Assembly: GCA_963710815.1 (NCBI GenBank)
Contig: CAVQCA010000048.1
Location: 96,715-160,714 of the forward strand
Length of the DNA stretch: 64,000 bases
Source of the DNA: CAVQCA01 sp963710815
GTDB lineage: Bacteria > Pseudomonadota > Gammaproteobacteria > UBA9214
Direction: 5' to 3'
The translations under genes were made by a program, and so were the position numbers. Positions 52,963-61,829 of the stretch are shown piece by piece. How positions within the stretch are numbered: position 1 is the stretch's first letter; each line of letters begins with the position of its first letter. The notes under the pieces are model-generated. The model was given only the letters and a program-made list of their open reading frames with translations, made no database searches and was not told the origin of the DNA.

Positions 52963-55759
52963 ATGAGAATGTTTAAAGGAATAACGGCCGGGTTGGTGTT
53001 TGCTGCTGTGCTCTCAGCCTGCGGTGGTGGGGGCGGCGGAAACAACAACAGTACCAGCTCACCTACCACACCCCCTCCCACCGAAACGGTCCCTCTGCTT
53101 TCGGGCACGGTGACCAACAGCGTGACGAAACAAGGGGTGGCGGGTGCCAGCGTTGAGCTGAAATCGTCCTCTACGACAGAAACGCTTACCACCGATGCTC
53201 AGGGAAAATACTCCAGCAATGATGCCTTGCCTGGCGCGTACACATTGACAGTCAGTGCAGACAATTACACCACCAGCACTCCACAACAGATCAACCTCGT
53301 TGAGGGTAGTCCGGCCGTCGTGGATGTGGCACTGGAGCCGACGGCCAAGGTGACCGTATCGATTGAATACTCGGGTCCCGTGGAACCCGGTGCCGCGCTG
53401 ACCGCGACGGGCACCTATGCCATCCTGGACGGGTCGGAATTTGTCAGTGCCAAGTGGGAACCGATTACGGATAGTGAGGGGATTCCCGAGGGGCTGGAGC
53501 CCGCGGTCAGTGACCCGAACAGCACCACTCCCACCATAACGATGGACAGCGCCAGCGACTATGCAGCGTATCTCGTCCAGGTGCTGAAGAACCCCCCGAT
53601 CACCAAGGCCGATCTGCCGCCGGACCTCAATCTGCAGCCGATCAACGAGATTCAGAAGGGTATGCAGAACCGCAACCAGGCGGTGGCGATCGATCCCATG
53701 GCAATGGAGAAGGCGGACGGAGGTCCCGTTGAAGTTCACGGTCACGACGAGTTCAGGCACGTATTCGTCTCAAGTCGAACCTGTGAAACTGCCCTGGGTC
53801 GTGAACACCGGCGTGAGAACCGTGCCGGTGGGTGTGCCAGTTCTGTTATACGCCAAGGATAATGCGAACTACCATTGGGAAATCACGCAAAAGCCTGTCG
53901 ATTCCAACGCAACACTGACTGGCGCCGACACACAGACTCCCTGGTTCACACCCGATGTGGTCACCAACGCAAGTGCAAGCCCCTCCTATCGGATCCAGGA
54001 GATGAATGGTTCCGGCGCGGACCTGGAGATTCATGTTGGCCGTTATCATGGGGTGATAGATCCGCTCCTCACCCTGGATTCCGTAAATTTCGGCGACGGA
54101 CGGCCTGTGGCTGATCCCAATTGTACGAACTGCCATACCGTAGGTGGCGCGGCGCCGGCCAACTTTGACCTATGGCGGAATACCGGCCATGCCGAGGCCT
54201 TTAGCCAGGGAATTACTACCAACGGTCATTTCGGCGAGTCCTGCTTTGGCTGTCATGCCGTCGGTTATGAACGGGACAACGCCGGTGGTATCGACGACAT
54301 GCCCAGTTACGATGCGTTTGTGAATACACTGGTCAGCGCGCAGCATGAAACTCCTCCTGCGATTGCGAATCTGTGGACGACCACACTGAACGATTATCCG
54401 GACGTGGCACGGAAGTCCAACGTTCAATGCGAGAACTGCCATGGTCCGCAGTCCTATACCTCGGCTCATCCCTATGACTCGGATGGCTCGGTTGACTCGC
54501 GCGTCAAACTCGGCTCGGAAGTCTGTGGTTCCTGCCACGGCGAACCGTCCCGGCACGGCCGTTACCAGCAATGGCTGCTCAGCAACCATGCCGACTACAA
54601 TCTTGCCACCGAACGCGGGACTGGGAGTTCTGCCGGGAACTGTGGCCGCTGCCACTCCGGAAACGGCTTCGTGGCCTGGAACCAATTCGCATTCAATCCA
54701 GCCGATGAGGTTGATGTGACCTGGACCGCGGATACGGTCGTTCCGCAGACCTGTGCGACCTGTCACAACCCGCATGACACCGGCACCACCAGCGGCAGCG
54801 TCGACACCAACGCCAAGGTGCGTATTATGGGGGACACCAACATTCTGCTCGCCGGCTTTCAGGCGACCAATGTCGGTAGGGGGGCGACCTGCATGACCTG
54901 CCACAACTCGCGTGGCGGCGTCCAGGTACCTACCTCGGTTAATCCGACCGGCTGGATCGGGCGCAACGACGCGACCTGGAGTTTGCTTAGCGACAGCGAG
55001 AAGACCGGTGGACCGCACCACGGCGTACAGGCTGATCTGATCATGGGTCAGAATGCCTACTTCTTCACGCCGGGTGAGCTGGTGCGCGGCAAGCATTCGC
55101 TTCTCCCGGATACCTGCATTGCCTGCCATATGGAAAAGACACTGCCGCCTCCTGCGCTGTCCTTCATGTCGGAACCGGGCACTAACCATACCTTCGCCGC
55201 GGACCCGAACATCTGCAGCGATTGCCATGGTTCCGGCAGCATCACGGCGGACAGCATCGACTCGATCATTACCGCGGACATGGATAATCTGGCGACCGCG
55301 TTGGGCGCGGCCTATATGCGGGTGATGGCGGATCACTATCCGGTCGCAGCGGGTGGTGATTGCAACCCTGCCGATGGCACTCCCGGCCACGAAATATCGG
55401 GCGTAACCTGGAACTATGGTGGCCACAGTGGCAGCACCCTGGACATCACGGTGTCTGACGGCAGCAGCTGCACCGGACGCAGCCTGTCGAGCATTACGGT
55501 GGACGGTGGGCCACAAACCCTCCTGGATACCGTGCTCATCCCGGCCAATGGTGCCGAAGCCTTGCTCAAGGCACGCTGGAACTACGGCTTGCTCTATGAA
55601 GACGAGACGATTAATGGATGTCCCGCCGAAGGCGAGCCCGGCTACGACCCCAACTGCACTCCGCCTCACACGGCTCGGGGTGTCCATAACCCGGACTTCA
55701 GTACCAAGGCCCTGACCCGCGCCACCGACGCTGTGAATGCAGTACCGGTTGCACCATAA
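52963..55759 (+). CDS. Nine-heme cytochrome lipoprotein with carboxypeptidase-regulatory-like domain (one frameshift)
   Basis: About 932 residues after correction. Lipobox AAVLSACGGG with a Ser/Thr/Pro linker. A CarboxypepD_reg-like beta domain (LSGTVTNSVTKQGVAGASVE, LPGAYTLTVSADNYTTSTP) precedes further beta-rich sequence. Frame is lost at the CCC at 53725-53727; deleting one C joins KADGGP to LKFTVTTSSGTYSSQVEPV. Nine CXXCH sites: CTNCH, CFGCH, CENCH, CGSCH, CGRCH, CATCH, CMTCH, CIACH and CSDCH. The start at 52963 is chosen because AGGAGG ends 6 bp before it. Likely surface or periplasmic electron transfer, partner unknown. Confidence 0.88.
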
Positions 55760-55763
55760 CTGA

Positions 55764-55838
55764 CCGTCGTCACCGCGCCCTGACGGGCGTGGTGACGGCA
55801 CTATCACAAGGGGTACCATTGGTACCCCTTTTTTTTCT
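55764..55838 (+). terminator. Tandem terminators after the second nine-heme cytochrome
   Basis: CCGTCGTCACCGCGCCC-TGA- CGGGCGTGGTGACGGC forms a long imperfect stem (55764-55799). AAGGGGTACC-ATT-GGTACCCCTT with seven or more T residues follows (55808-55838) and is the effective intrinsic terminator. Confidence 0.88.
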
Positions 55839-56113
55839 GATTCCTCAGGAAATAGCGTATTGTCGTGGACCTATCCCGCGTCCTGATCGTGTTCTAAACA
55901 ATCACGATGGGACATGGAGTCCCGTCAAAACGAAGCGGGAGGGGGTCCGGGACGAAGAACACGGCAGCATGGGCTGAGCGGTGCAAAGCCCAACGTCAGC
56001 GACGCAGGGTCTGGCACTGTTGCGATTCACCTTCGCCCAATCCAACCTGCGCTGTTATGCAGTTACAGATGCGGAGTCTGTTTTTTAAATATATTCAGAA
56101 TGGAGTATCAGTC

Positions 56114-56430
56114 GTGAAGAAGATCATTCAGATTGTCGTGATCGGTGCATCCCTGTTGATTGTAAATCCCGCCGTCCAGGCCTTCGACGCGGGGGTGAGC
56201 GTCTATAACAGCAAGTGCATCATCTGTCATGGTAGTGGGGCCTTCGGCGCGCCGAAGCTTGGGGACAAGAAAGCCTGGGCGCCGCGTATCGCCACGGGCA
56301 TGAATGCCATGCTGGCCAATGTCATCAAGGGCAAGAAGGACGTCATGCCGCCGATGGGCACTTGTGCACCGAGTGCTCCGAGTCGGACCTGGTCTCCGCC
56401 ATCGAGTTCATGGTCTCGCGGAGCCAGTAG
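56114..56430 (+). CDS. Cytochrome c5-like monoheme protein (one frameshift)
   Basis: Small periplasmic class I cytochrome of ~105 residues. GTG start at 56114, signal peptide IQIVVIGASLLIVNPAVQAF, then GVSVYNSKCIICHGSGAFGA with the haem site CIICH, and the methionine ligand region KGKKDVMPPMGTC. Just after GTC the frame changes near 56358-56363. The other frame continues ECSESDLVSAIEFMVSRSQ, the usual c5 end with a second cysteine for a C-terminal disulfide. Likely soluble electron carrier for the neighbouring multiheme proteins. It has a ~270-bp upstream region of unknown content. Confidence 0.85.
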
Positions 56431-56474
56431 CAAACGAGGGGATGGTGCTGCATCAACATGCAATCCTGATTATT

Positions 56475-56594
56475 GGCAACGGAACCACGCGGAAAAAACA
56501 CGGAAGACACTAAAATCACCAACGTATATTCCGTGTGTTTCCGTGGCCAAGGATGCGTTAATGCAGATGACCTGCCGCAAGTAAGTGCCATTCA
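56475..56594. repeat. Family B element, copy 5 (partly decayed)
   Basis: GGCAACGGAACCACGCGG ... CCGTGTGTTTCCGTGGCC with the right end CAAGTAAGTGCCATTC. The left end is eroded. Confidence 0.75.
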
Positions 56595-56655
56595 GAAAAA
56601 GGGGGAATTGGATTTTTTCGGTCCGTGGCGCCACGGACGGGATGGGGTCTGAACG

Positions 56656-57183
56656 TTAGTTCGCCTGCCGGTTATCCGTCCGGGAGCTGCCGAACATCCC
56701 CTCGATGGCCTGGATGATCTCCGGGGCATCCCAGTTGCGCGGGCCGTAGGCCACATAGCGGATATGGCCCCGGGGATCGATCAGGAAGCTGGTCGGGTAG
56801 ATATCGATCCCCCAGCCGAAGGCGGTCTTGCCGTCGCGGTCCAGCAGCAGGGGAAAATGAATCCCGAACCTGTCGGCGAATTTCCATACCGTGCCGGGCG
56901 CCTCCTGTTCGTTGACGGCGAGGAGTATGAAGGGTTTTTCTTTCATGGTTTCCTGCAGGCGCTGCAGGCTGGGCATTTCCTTCACGCACGGCCCGCACCA
57001 GCTGGCCCAGAAATTCACCAGCACCACACTTCCGCGGTAGTCCGCCAGATCATGGAGCTTGTGTCCCAGATCCTTAAGAGACAGCGTGGGCGTCTGTCCG
57101 GTGTCCTGGTAGGGTTCCAGCTGGCCCGCCGTTGCCGGGCAGGACAGGGACATCAGCAGCAGTAAACCGAGCAGGGATTTCAT
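56656..57183 (-). CDS. TlpA/ResA-type periplasmic thioredoxin
   Basis: 175 residues: signal peptide (LLGLLLLMSLSCPATAG), SLKDLGHKLHDLADYRGSVV, active site VNFWASWCGPCVKEMPSLQR and the cis-proline loop IDIYPTSFLIDPRGHI. It is distinct from ccmG and may supply reductant for cytochrome or other thiols near the multiheme genes (inference). The start at 57183 is the first codon of the signal peptide; the longer upstream frame is not family-like. Confidence 0.92.
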   Translation of the reverse strand: MKSLLGLLLLMSLSCPATAGQLEPYQDTGQTPTLSLKDLGHKLHDLADYRGSVVLVNFWASWCGPCVKEMPSLQRLQETMKEKPFILLAVNEQEAPGTVWKFADRFGIHFPLLLDRDGKTAFGWGIDIYPTSFLIDPRGHIRYVAYGPRNWDAPEIIQAIEGMFGSSRTDNRQAN

Positions 57184-57429
57184 CAGCGGTGATCCGGGTG
57201 TTGCGCGTAGCGCGTGCGTTGGGATTGTCCTGCCTGACCGCGCGTTCCACTTCGTCAGCCGCGCCGACAGCGGTGGGATCCGGCGCGCGTACTGAGTTGC
57301 ATCGGGGTGTTTCATTGCGAAGGGCTGGCAGGACATATGAATACCGGGGTTGTCTACGGGTTGCGTGCGCCACACTGAAGGTGATTGTTTTACCCTACCG
57401 CACATGAAGACTTCCCACAATCAAAACAC

Positions 57430-57550
57430 GCCGACACGGAAATATACCAGAGCATGGATGTTGTGCATGTACGGTCCGAGATTTTCCGTGTGGTTCCGTG
57501 GCCTGTTTTATGGTTAGATTGACGACATCTCATTAAATATGTGCCCTTCG
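57430..57550. repeat. Family B element, copy 6 (decayed)
   Basis: GCCGACACGGAAATATACC ... CCGTGTGGTTCCGTGGCC; the right end TTAAATATGTGCCCTTCGG resembles TTAAGCAAGTGCCATTCG of the intact copy at 33.6 kb. Confidence 0.65.
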
Positions 57551-57565
57551 GCCAAGAGGGGATTT

Positions 57566-58033
57566 ATGCAGCGTCTGGATAGACAAATGTTTATGCTGAA
57601 GCGAATCGTGTCCTGGCATGTACTTGTGACGATTACCGGCATCCTCCTGCTGGCGCTGGGGGCGCGGGCCGCCCTGGCCGACGATTATATGTCGGAGGCG
57701 ATGACGCCGGCCGAGCTCAAGGCCCGGCTGGGCACGCCCCGGGCGCCGCGCCTGGTGGACCTGCGTACGCCAGTTGAGTTCGCTGCCGCGCATGTGCCGG
57801 GCGCCGTCAATGTTCCCGTCAAGGAACTGGAGAAGCGTCTAGACGAGGTCCGGCCGGCCAAGGGGCAGGACCTGGTCATCTACTGTCTCGACGGAAACCG
57901 CACGCGACAGGCCGAACCCGTGCTTTACTCGCACGATATCGACAATTTCTACCACCTCGAAGGCTCGCTCGAGGGTTGGCTGGCAAAAGGCTATCCGGTC
58001 GAAAAGGGCGGTGCGACCAAAAAGACCTGGTAA
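57566..58033 (+). CDS. Exported rhodanese-like sulfurtransferase
   Basis: 155 residues with a signal peptide (VLVTITGILLLALGARAALA) and one rhodanese domain: LVDLRTPVEFAAAHVPGAVN, and the active-site loop VIYCLDGNRTRQAEPVL with the catalytic cysteine. The CLDGNR loop is a six-residue type as in sulfurtransferases. The start at 57566 follows AAGAGGGGA. Periplasmic location suggests a role in sulfur or redox handling, substrate unknown. Confidence 0.9.
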   Translation: MQRLDRQMFMLKRIVSWHVLVTITGILLLALGARAALADDYMSEAMTPAELKARLGTPRAPRLVDLRTPVEFAAAHVPGAVNVPVKELEKRLDEVRPAKGQDLVIYCLDGNRTRQAEPVLYSHDIDNFYHLEGSLEGWLAKGYPVEKGGATKKTW

Positions 58034-58181
58034 GCCGGACGCTGCGCTTCGCGGGCTTGCCGCTTCCTGCATATCCAGCCGCCTCGATCCACTATCGCAA
58101 CGCTAATGAAGATAACGCTATCTCGAAAAAATCGAAATCAACCCTCCGCAGGAGCGGGCCCGAGAGCGCCCGGCGACATTT

Positions 58182-58643
58182 ATGCGAACAGTTAATCCAG
58201 TCAAGCCATCATCCGCATCCAGGCCCCGGGCAGTGTGTTCCGCGCGCGGGCATGCGACATGCCGTTCGAGCCGGGTTTCAGTATCTCTCGCCCTGCTCAC
58301 GGGGTTCGGGTTTCTCCTGGCCGGTGGCATCTCGGGAACGGCAACGGCCTCCCAGTTCACCCCGCCCAGCCTGGAAGGCTACACCCCGACGAAGGCGCGT
58401 GAGGCCGACGGTGATGGCAATGGCGTCAAGGAGACGCATATCCAGAACTATGCCGACGCGGCCGGTGACAGCATCTTCAGCATGACCACCAAGGGGCGTG
58501 TGTGGGCCTGGAGCCTGGAGACGAAGGGTGATTCGATCAACGGAACAAAGAACTATGTCATACGCGACAGCGACTGCGACGGCGTGTTCGATGAAGTCTA
58601 CGGTCTGGACGACAAATTCACCGTGCCCGACTGCCTCAAGTAG
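58182..58643 (+). CDS. Small exported protein with EF-hand/dockerin-like calcium loops
   Basis: 153 residues, with a long basic N terminus before the hydrophobic signal segment (VSVSLALLTGFGFLLAGGIS). The mature part has two calcium-loop-like stretches: DGDGNGVKETH and DSDCDGVFDEVY. Function unknown. It overlaps the end of the convergent ABC ATPase gene by 8 bp. A shorter start inside the basic region is possible. Confidence 0.65.
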   Translation: MRTVNPVKPSSASRPRAVCSARGHATCRSSRVSVSLALLTGFGFLLAGGISGTATASQFTPPSLEGYTPTKAREADGDGNGVKETHIQNYADAAGDSIFSMTTKGRVWAWSLETKGDSINGTKNYVIRDSDCDGVFDEVYGLDDKFTVPDCLK

Positions 58644-59808
58644 CATCGCCCGGTCCACACAGGTTTTCGCTGCTGACCGCATCGAAGAGGTGCAGGCGGC
58701 GGCTGTCGATCAGCAAGCGCAGTGGCTCGCCTACGCGTACGCGGCTGGCGGGATCGACGCGGGCAGTCAGCGCCAGCCGGTCGGCGCGCGCGCTCACGAT
58801 CTCCGCTGCGGACGGGAGTGAGGGCCGGTGCGCGCCGGTCCCCGGGAGGGCGCCGTAGACGAAGAGGTCCGATCCCAGCCATTCCGATACCTCGACGGTC
58901 ATTTCGAAAACCGCGCCGGCCTCAGCCGCGTCGCCGTTCAGATCCGCGTCCCGCAGGTGCTCCGGCCGGATGCCGGCAATCAGCCGCTGCGGCTCCCGCG
59001 GCAAGCACTGCCGCAGCGCCGCCGGCAGGTCCAGTTCGACCATGGGCAGCCGCAGGCGATCGCCCTGCAGCTCGGCCGGCAGGAAGTTCATGGCCGGCGC
59101 ACCGATGAAGCCGGCGACGAACAGGTTGCGCGGATGATGATAGAGCGCCTGCGGTGTGCCGATCTGCTGCACCTCGCCCCCGCGCAACACGGCGATGCGC
59201 TCGCCCAGCGTCATGGCCTCGGTCTGGTCATGGGTGACGTAAACGGTGGTGGTGCCGAGCCGGCGCTGCAGGCGGGCGATCTCGGTGCGCATCTGGCCGC
59301 GCAGCCTGGCGTCGAGATTCGACAGCGGCTCGTCCATCAGGAAGGCCGCCGGCTGGCGCACGATGGCCCGTCCCATGGCCACCCGCTGGCGTTGTCCGCC
59401 GGACAGGCTGGCGGGTTTCCGCCCGAGCAGCGCGCCGAGTTCCAGAATGGCGGCGGCCTGCTCCACCCGCCGGTCGATTTCCTCTCCGGACAGTCTGGCC
59501 AGCTTGAGGGGGAACGCCAGGTTCTCGCGCACGGTCATGTGCGGGTAGATGGCGTAGCTCTGGAATACCATGGCCATGTTGCGCTGCCGGGGATCGAGCG
59601 CCGTAATGACCTTGCCGTCCACCCGGATCTCTCCGGAGGTCGGGTTCTCCAGGCCGACGATCAGGTTGAGCAGCGTGGACTTGCCGCAGCCCGAGGGGCC
59701 TACCAGGACGAAAAACTCGCCGTCCTGGATGGTGAAGCTGGTATCACGCACCGCCACCGTGCCGTCGGCGAATCGCTTGCTGATGTGTTCCAGGGTGATC
59801 TCTGACAT
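58636..59808 (-). CDS. Sugar ABC transporter ATPase (MalK/UgpC type)
   Basis: 390 residues: Walker A LVGPSGCGKSTLLNLI, Q-loop MVFQSYAIYPHMTVREN, signature LSGGQRQRVAMGRAIVRQPA, Walker B FLMDEPLSNLDARLRGQM and switch histidine VYVTHDQTEAM. The C-terminal TOBE-type regulatory domain (RLIAGIRPEHLRDADL) is typical of MalK-like ATPases. It belongs with the two permeases and binding protein upstream, although ~300 bp with two repeats separates them. Confidence 0.95.
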   Translation of the reverse strand: MSEITLEHISKRFADGTVAVRDTSFTIQDGEFFVLVGPSGCGKSTLLNLIVGLENPTSGEIRVDGKVITALDPRQRNMAMVFQSYAIYPHMTVRENLAFPLKLARLSGEEIDRRVEQAAAILELGALLGRKPASLSGGQRQRVAMGRAIVRQPAAFLMDEPLSNLDARLRGQMRTEIARLQRRLGTTTVYVTHDQTEAMTLGERIAVLRGGEVQQIGTPQALYHHPRNLFVAGFIGAPAMNFLPAELQGDRLRLPMVELDLPAALRQCLPREPQRLIAGIRPEHLRDADLNGDAAEAGAVFEMTVEVSEWLGSDLFVYGALPGTGAHRPSLPSAAEIVSARADRLALTARVDPASRVRVGEPLRLLIDSRRLHLFDAVSSENLCGPGDAT

Positions 59809-59830
59809 GGTGTCGAATTATCCCTTGACG

Positions 59831-59951
59831 GAATGGTACTTACTTAACGGATGTGATGCCTGCTGACACCCATATGGCCACGGAAGCACACGGAAGACAC
59901 GGAAAGAAGAGCGTATATTCCGTGTTTTTCCGTGTGCTTCCGTGGCTATTC
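59831..59951. repeat. Family B element, copy 7
   Basis: Left end GAATGGTACTTACTTAACGG at 59831 and core ATGGCCACGGAAGCACACGG ... GTGCTTCCGTGGCTATT. The matching right end is not adjacent but CCAAGTGCCTTTA appears at ~60108, beyond a family A repeat. Confidence 0.82.
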
Positions 59952-59981
59952 ATCACGCTTTGTGGTCATCCATAAAGAAAT

Positions 59982-60082
59982 AAATTCACGCAAGCCGCAA
60001 AGCCGCAAAGCCGCAAAGAGCGCAAAGTGTTTAATTGTTTTCACTTGAATTTCTCTGCGTGCTTTGCGTCTTTGCGGTGAAT
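59982..60082. repeat. Family A repeat, copy 6, with GCCGCAAA microsatellite
   Basis: AATTCACGCAAGCCGCAAAG ... GCGTCTTTGCGGTGAA. The left arm contains GCCGCAAA three times in tandem. The flank GGCGTTTATGGATGAAC matches other copies. Confidence 0.85.
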
Positions 60083-60116
60083 ATGGCGTTTATGGATGAA
60101 CTCTGACCAAGTGCCT

Positions 60117-60956
60117 TTAGCCCTTGACGGCACCGGCCGTGAGGCCGGCGACGATGCGTCGTTGAAAAGCCAGCACCATGATGACGATGGGCACGGTGAC
60201 CACCACCGAGGCGGCTGCGATGGCGCCGGTCGGCAGCTCGAAGCGCGAGCTGCCGGTGAAGAAGGCGAGCGCGGCGGGGACGGTGCGGGCGTGGTTGGTG
60301 GAGGTCAGCGCGATGGCGAACAGGAAATCGTTCCAGGCGAAGATGAACACCAGGATGGCGGCGGTGAACACCCCCGGGGCGGCCAGCGGCAGGATGATAT
60401 GACGCAGGGCCTGAAACGGCGTGGCGCCGTCCACCCGGGCGGCCTTCTCCAGATCCCAGGGGATTTCGCGGAAAAAGGCGGCCAGGGTCCAGATCGCCAG
60501 CGGCAGGGTGAAGGTCATGTAGGGGATGATCAGGCCCGGCCAGGTATCGAACAGGCCCAGCATCCGCCACAGGTTGAACAGCGGGCCGATGATGGCGACG
60601 GGCGGGAACATGGCGATCGCCAGCGCCAGGCCCAGCACCAGTCGTTTCCCGGCGAACTCCAGGCGCACGATGGCGTAGGCGGCAAACACCGCGAGCAGCA
60701 CCGCGAGCGCGGTGGCGATCAACGCGATGCCGATGGAGTTCCACAGCGCCGCGGGAAACTGGCCATCCTGGAAGATGGCCCGGTAGTGCTCGAGGCTGAT
60801 GTGGACCGGGAAGAACCGGTGATCATTGAGGTCCGCCGCGCGCTTCAGCGACAGCGAGACGATCCAGGCCACCGGTACCAGGGCGTAGACGACCACGAGG
60901 AGGCTGCCGCCGCCCTGGAGGATCCGCTCCAGCCGGTCGTCCCCGGCGGGCATCAT
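60117..60956 (-). CDS. Sugar ABC transporter permease (MalG/SugB type)
   Basis: 279 residues, six membrane helices (LLVVVYALVPVAWIVSLSLK first), with the ATPase-contacting loop FFREIPWDLEKAARVDGATP (EAA motif). The start at 60956 is used since the longer reading frame upstream is a shadow of the partner permease. The gene overlaps that partner by 4 bp. Confidence 0.93.
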   Translation of the reverse strand: MMPAGDDRLERILQGGGSLLVVVYALVPVAWIVSLSLKRAADLNDHRFFPVHISLEHYRAIFQDGQFPAALWNSIGIALIATALAVLLAVFAAYAIVRLEFAGKRLVLGLALAIAMFPPVAIIGPLFNLWRMLGLFDTWPGLIIPYMTFTLPLAIWTLAAFFREIPWDLEKAARVDGATPFQALRHIILPLAAPGVFTAAILVFIFAWNDFLFAIALTSTNHARTVPAALAFFTGSSRFELPTGAIAAASVVVTVPIVIMVLAFQRRIVAGLTAGAVKG

Positions 60957-61829
60957 CGCCCCCCTCCCGGCCGGTCGAGCGCGGCGCCGAAGCCCTTGAT
61001 GAACACCACCGCGATGGCCGCCACGCACAGGAAGATCAGCACCGAGACCGCCGAACCCAGCCCCAGGTTGAGGCGCACGAGGAGCGTCTCGTAGCCGAGC
61101 ATGGACACGGTCCCGGTGTCCTGCGCGCCGCGGGTCTGGATGAACACGGTATCGAAGATACGGAAGGCGTCGAGGGTGCGAAACAGCAGCGCCACCAGGA
61201 TAGCGGGTTTCATCAATGGCAGCGTGATCCGGTAAAAGCGCTGCAGCGCGCCGGCGCCGTCCACGCGGGCGGCCGCCAGCAGATCCTGCGGCACCTGGGT
61301 CAACCCGGCGAGCAACAGCAGGGCCATGAATGGCGTGGTCTTCCAGATCTCGGTGAAGATGATGACGAAGAATGCCGAGCCGCGTTCGGCCAGCCATGCC
61401 CGATCGAGGCCGAGCAGGGCGTTGACAAAACCGGTGGTGGGGTCGAAGGCGAACCGCCAGGCCAGCGCCGCCACCACGGTGATGATCCCGTACGGCACCA
61501 GGACGGCCGTGCGCACGGTGCGGCGGCCGAACACGACGCGGTGCATCAGCAGGGCGAGGACGAAACCCAGCACCAGTTCGACCGACACCGAGCCCACGGT
61601 GATGATGAGGGTGTTGGCCAGCGCCTGCCACCAGACCTCCGATGTGAGCACGCTAAGGTAGTTGCCCAGGCCGACAAAGAGCGCGCTCATCGGGAAAGCG
61701 CAGGTCGTAGCGAAACAGGGAGAGCCACACGGCATAGAGCACGGGCCAGGCGCTCACCAGCAGCATGGCGGCCAGCGCCGGCGCGCACAGCCACCAGGCC
61801 AGCCGGCGCTCGGCGCGGCCGGTGTTCAC
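60953..61829 (-). CDS. Sugar ABC transporter permease (MalF/SugA type), one frameshift
   Basis: About 291 residues after correction. GTG start at 61829 overlaps the binding-protein stop (GTGA). The N-terminal part VNTGRAERRLAWWLCAPALA continues to SLFRYDLRFP, where the frame shifts at the GGG (plus strand) 61692-61694. Dropping one base joins MSALFVGLGNYLSVLTS. The EAA loop is LTQVPQDLLAAARVDGAGAL. Confidence 0.92.

Noticed and set aside
55970..56060. GGTGCAAAGCCC leader resembling a cyclic-dinucleotide (GEMM) riboswitch ahead of the c5 gene
   Set aside because: The upstream GGGCAAACC-type element and the downstream AGCNGGGUUACCG element are missing, so the match is too weak.
43982..56430. 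Complete Mtr-type porin-cytochrome conduit
   Set aside because: No MtrA-like periplasmic decaheme or MtrB-like barrel gene is present in the window.
7817..60082. Family A and B repeats as a CRISPR array
   Set aside because: The copies are tens of kilobases apart, palindromic and without regular spacers.
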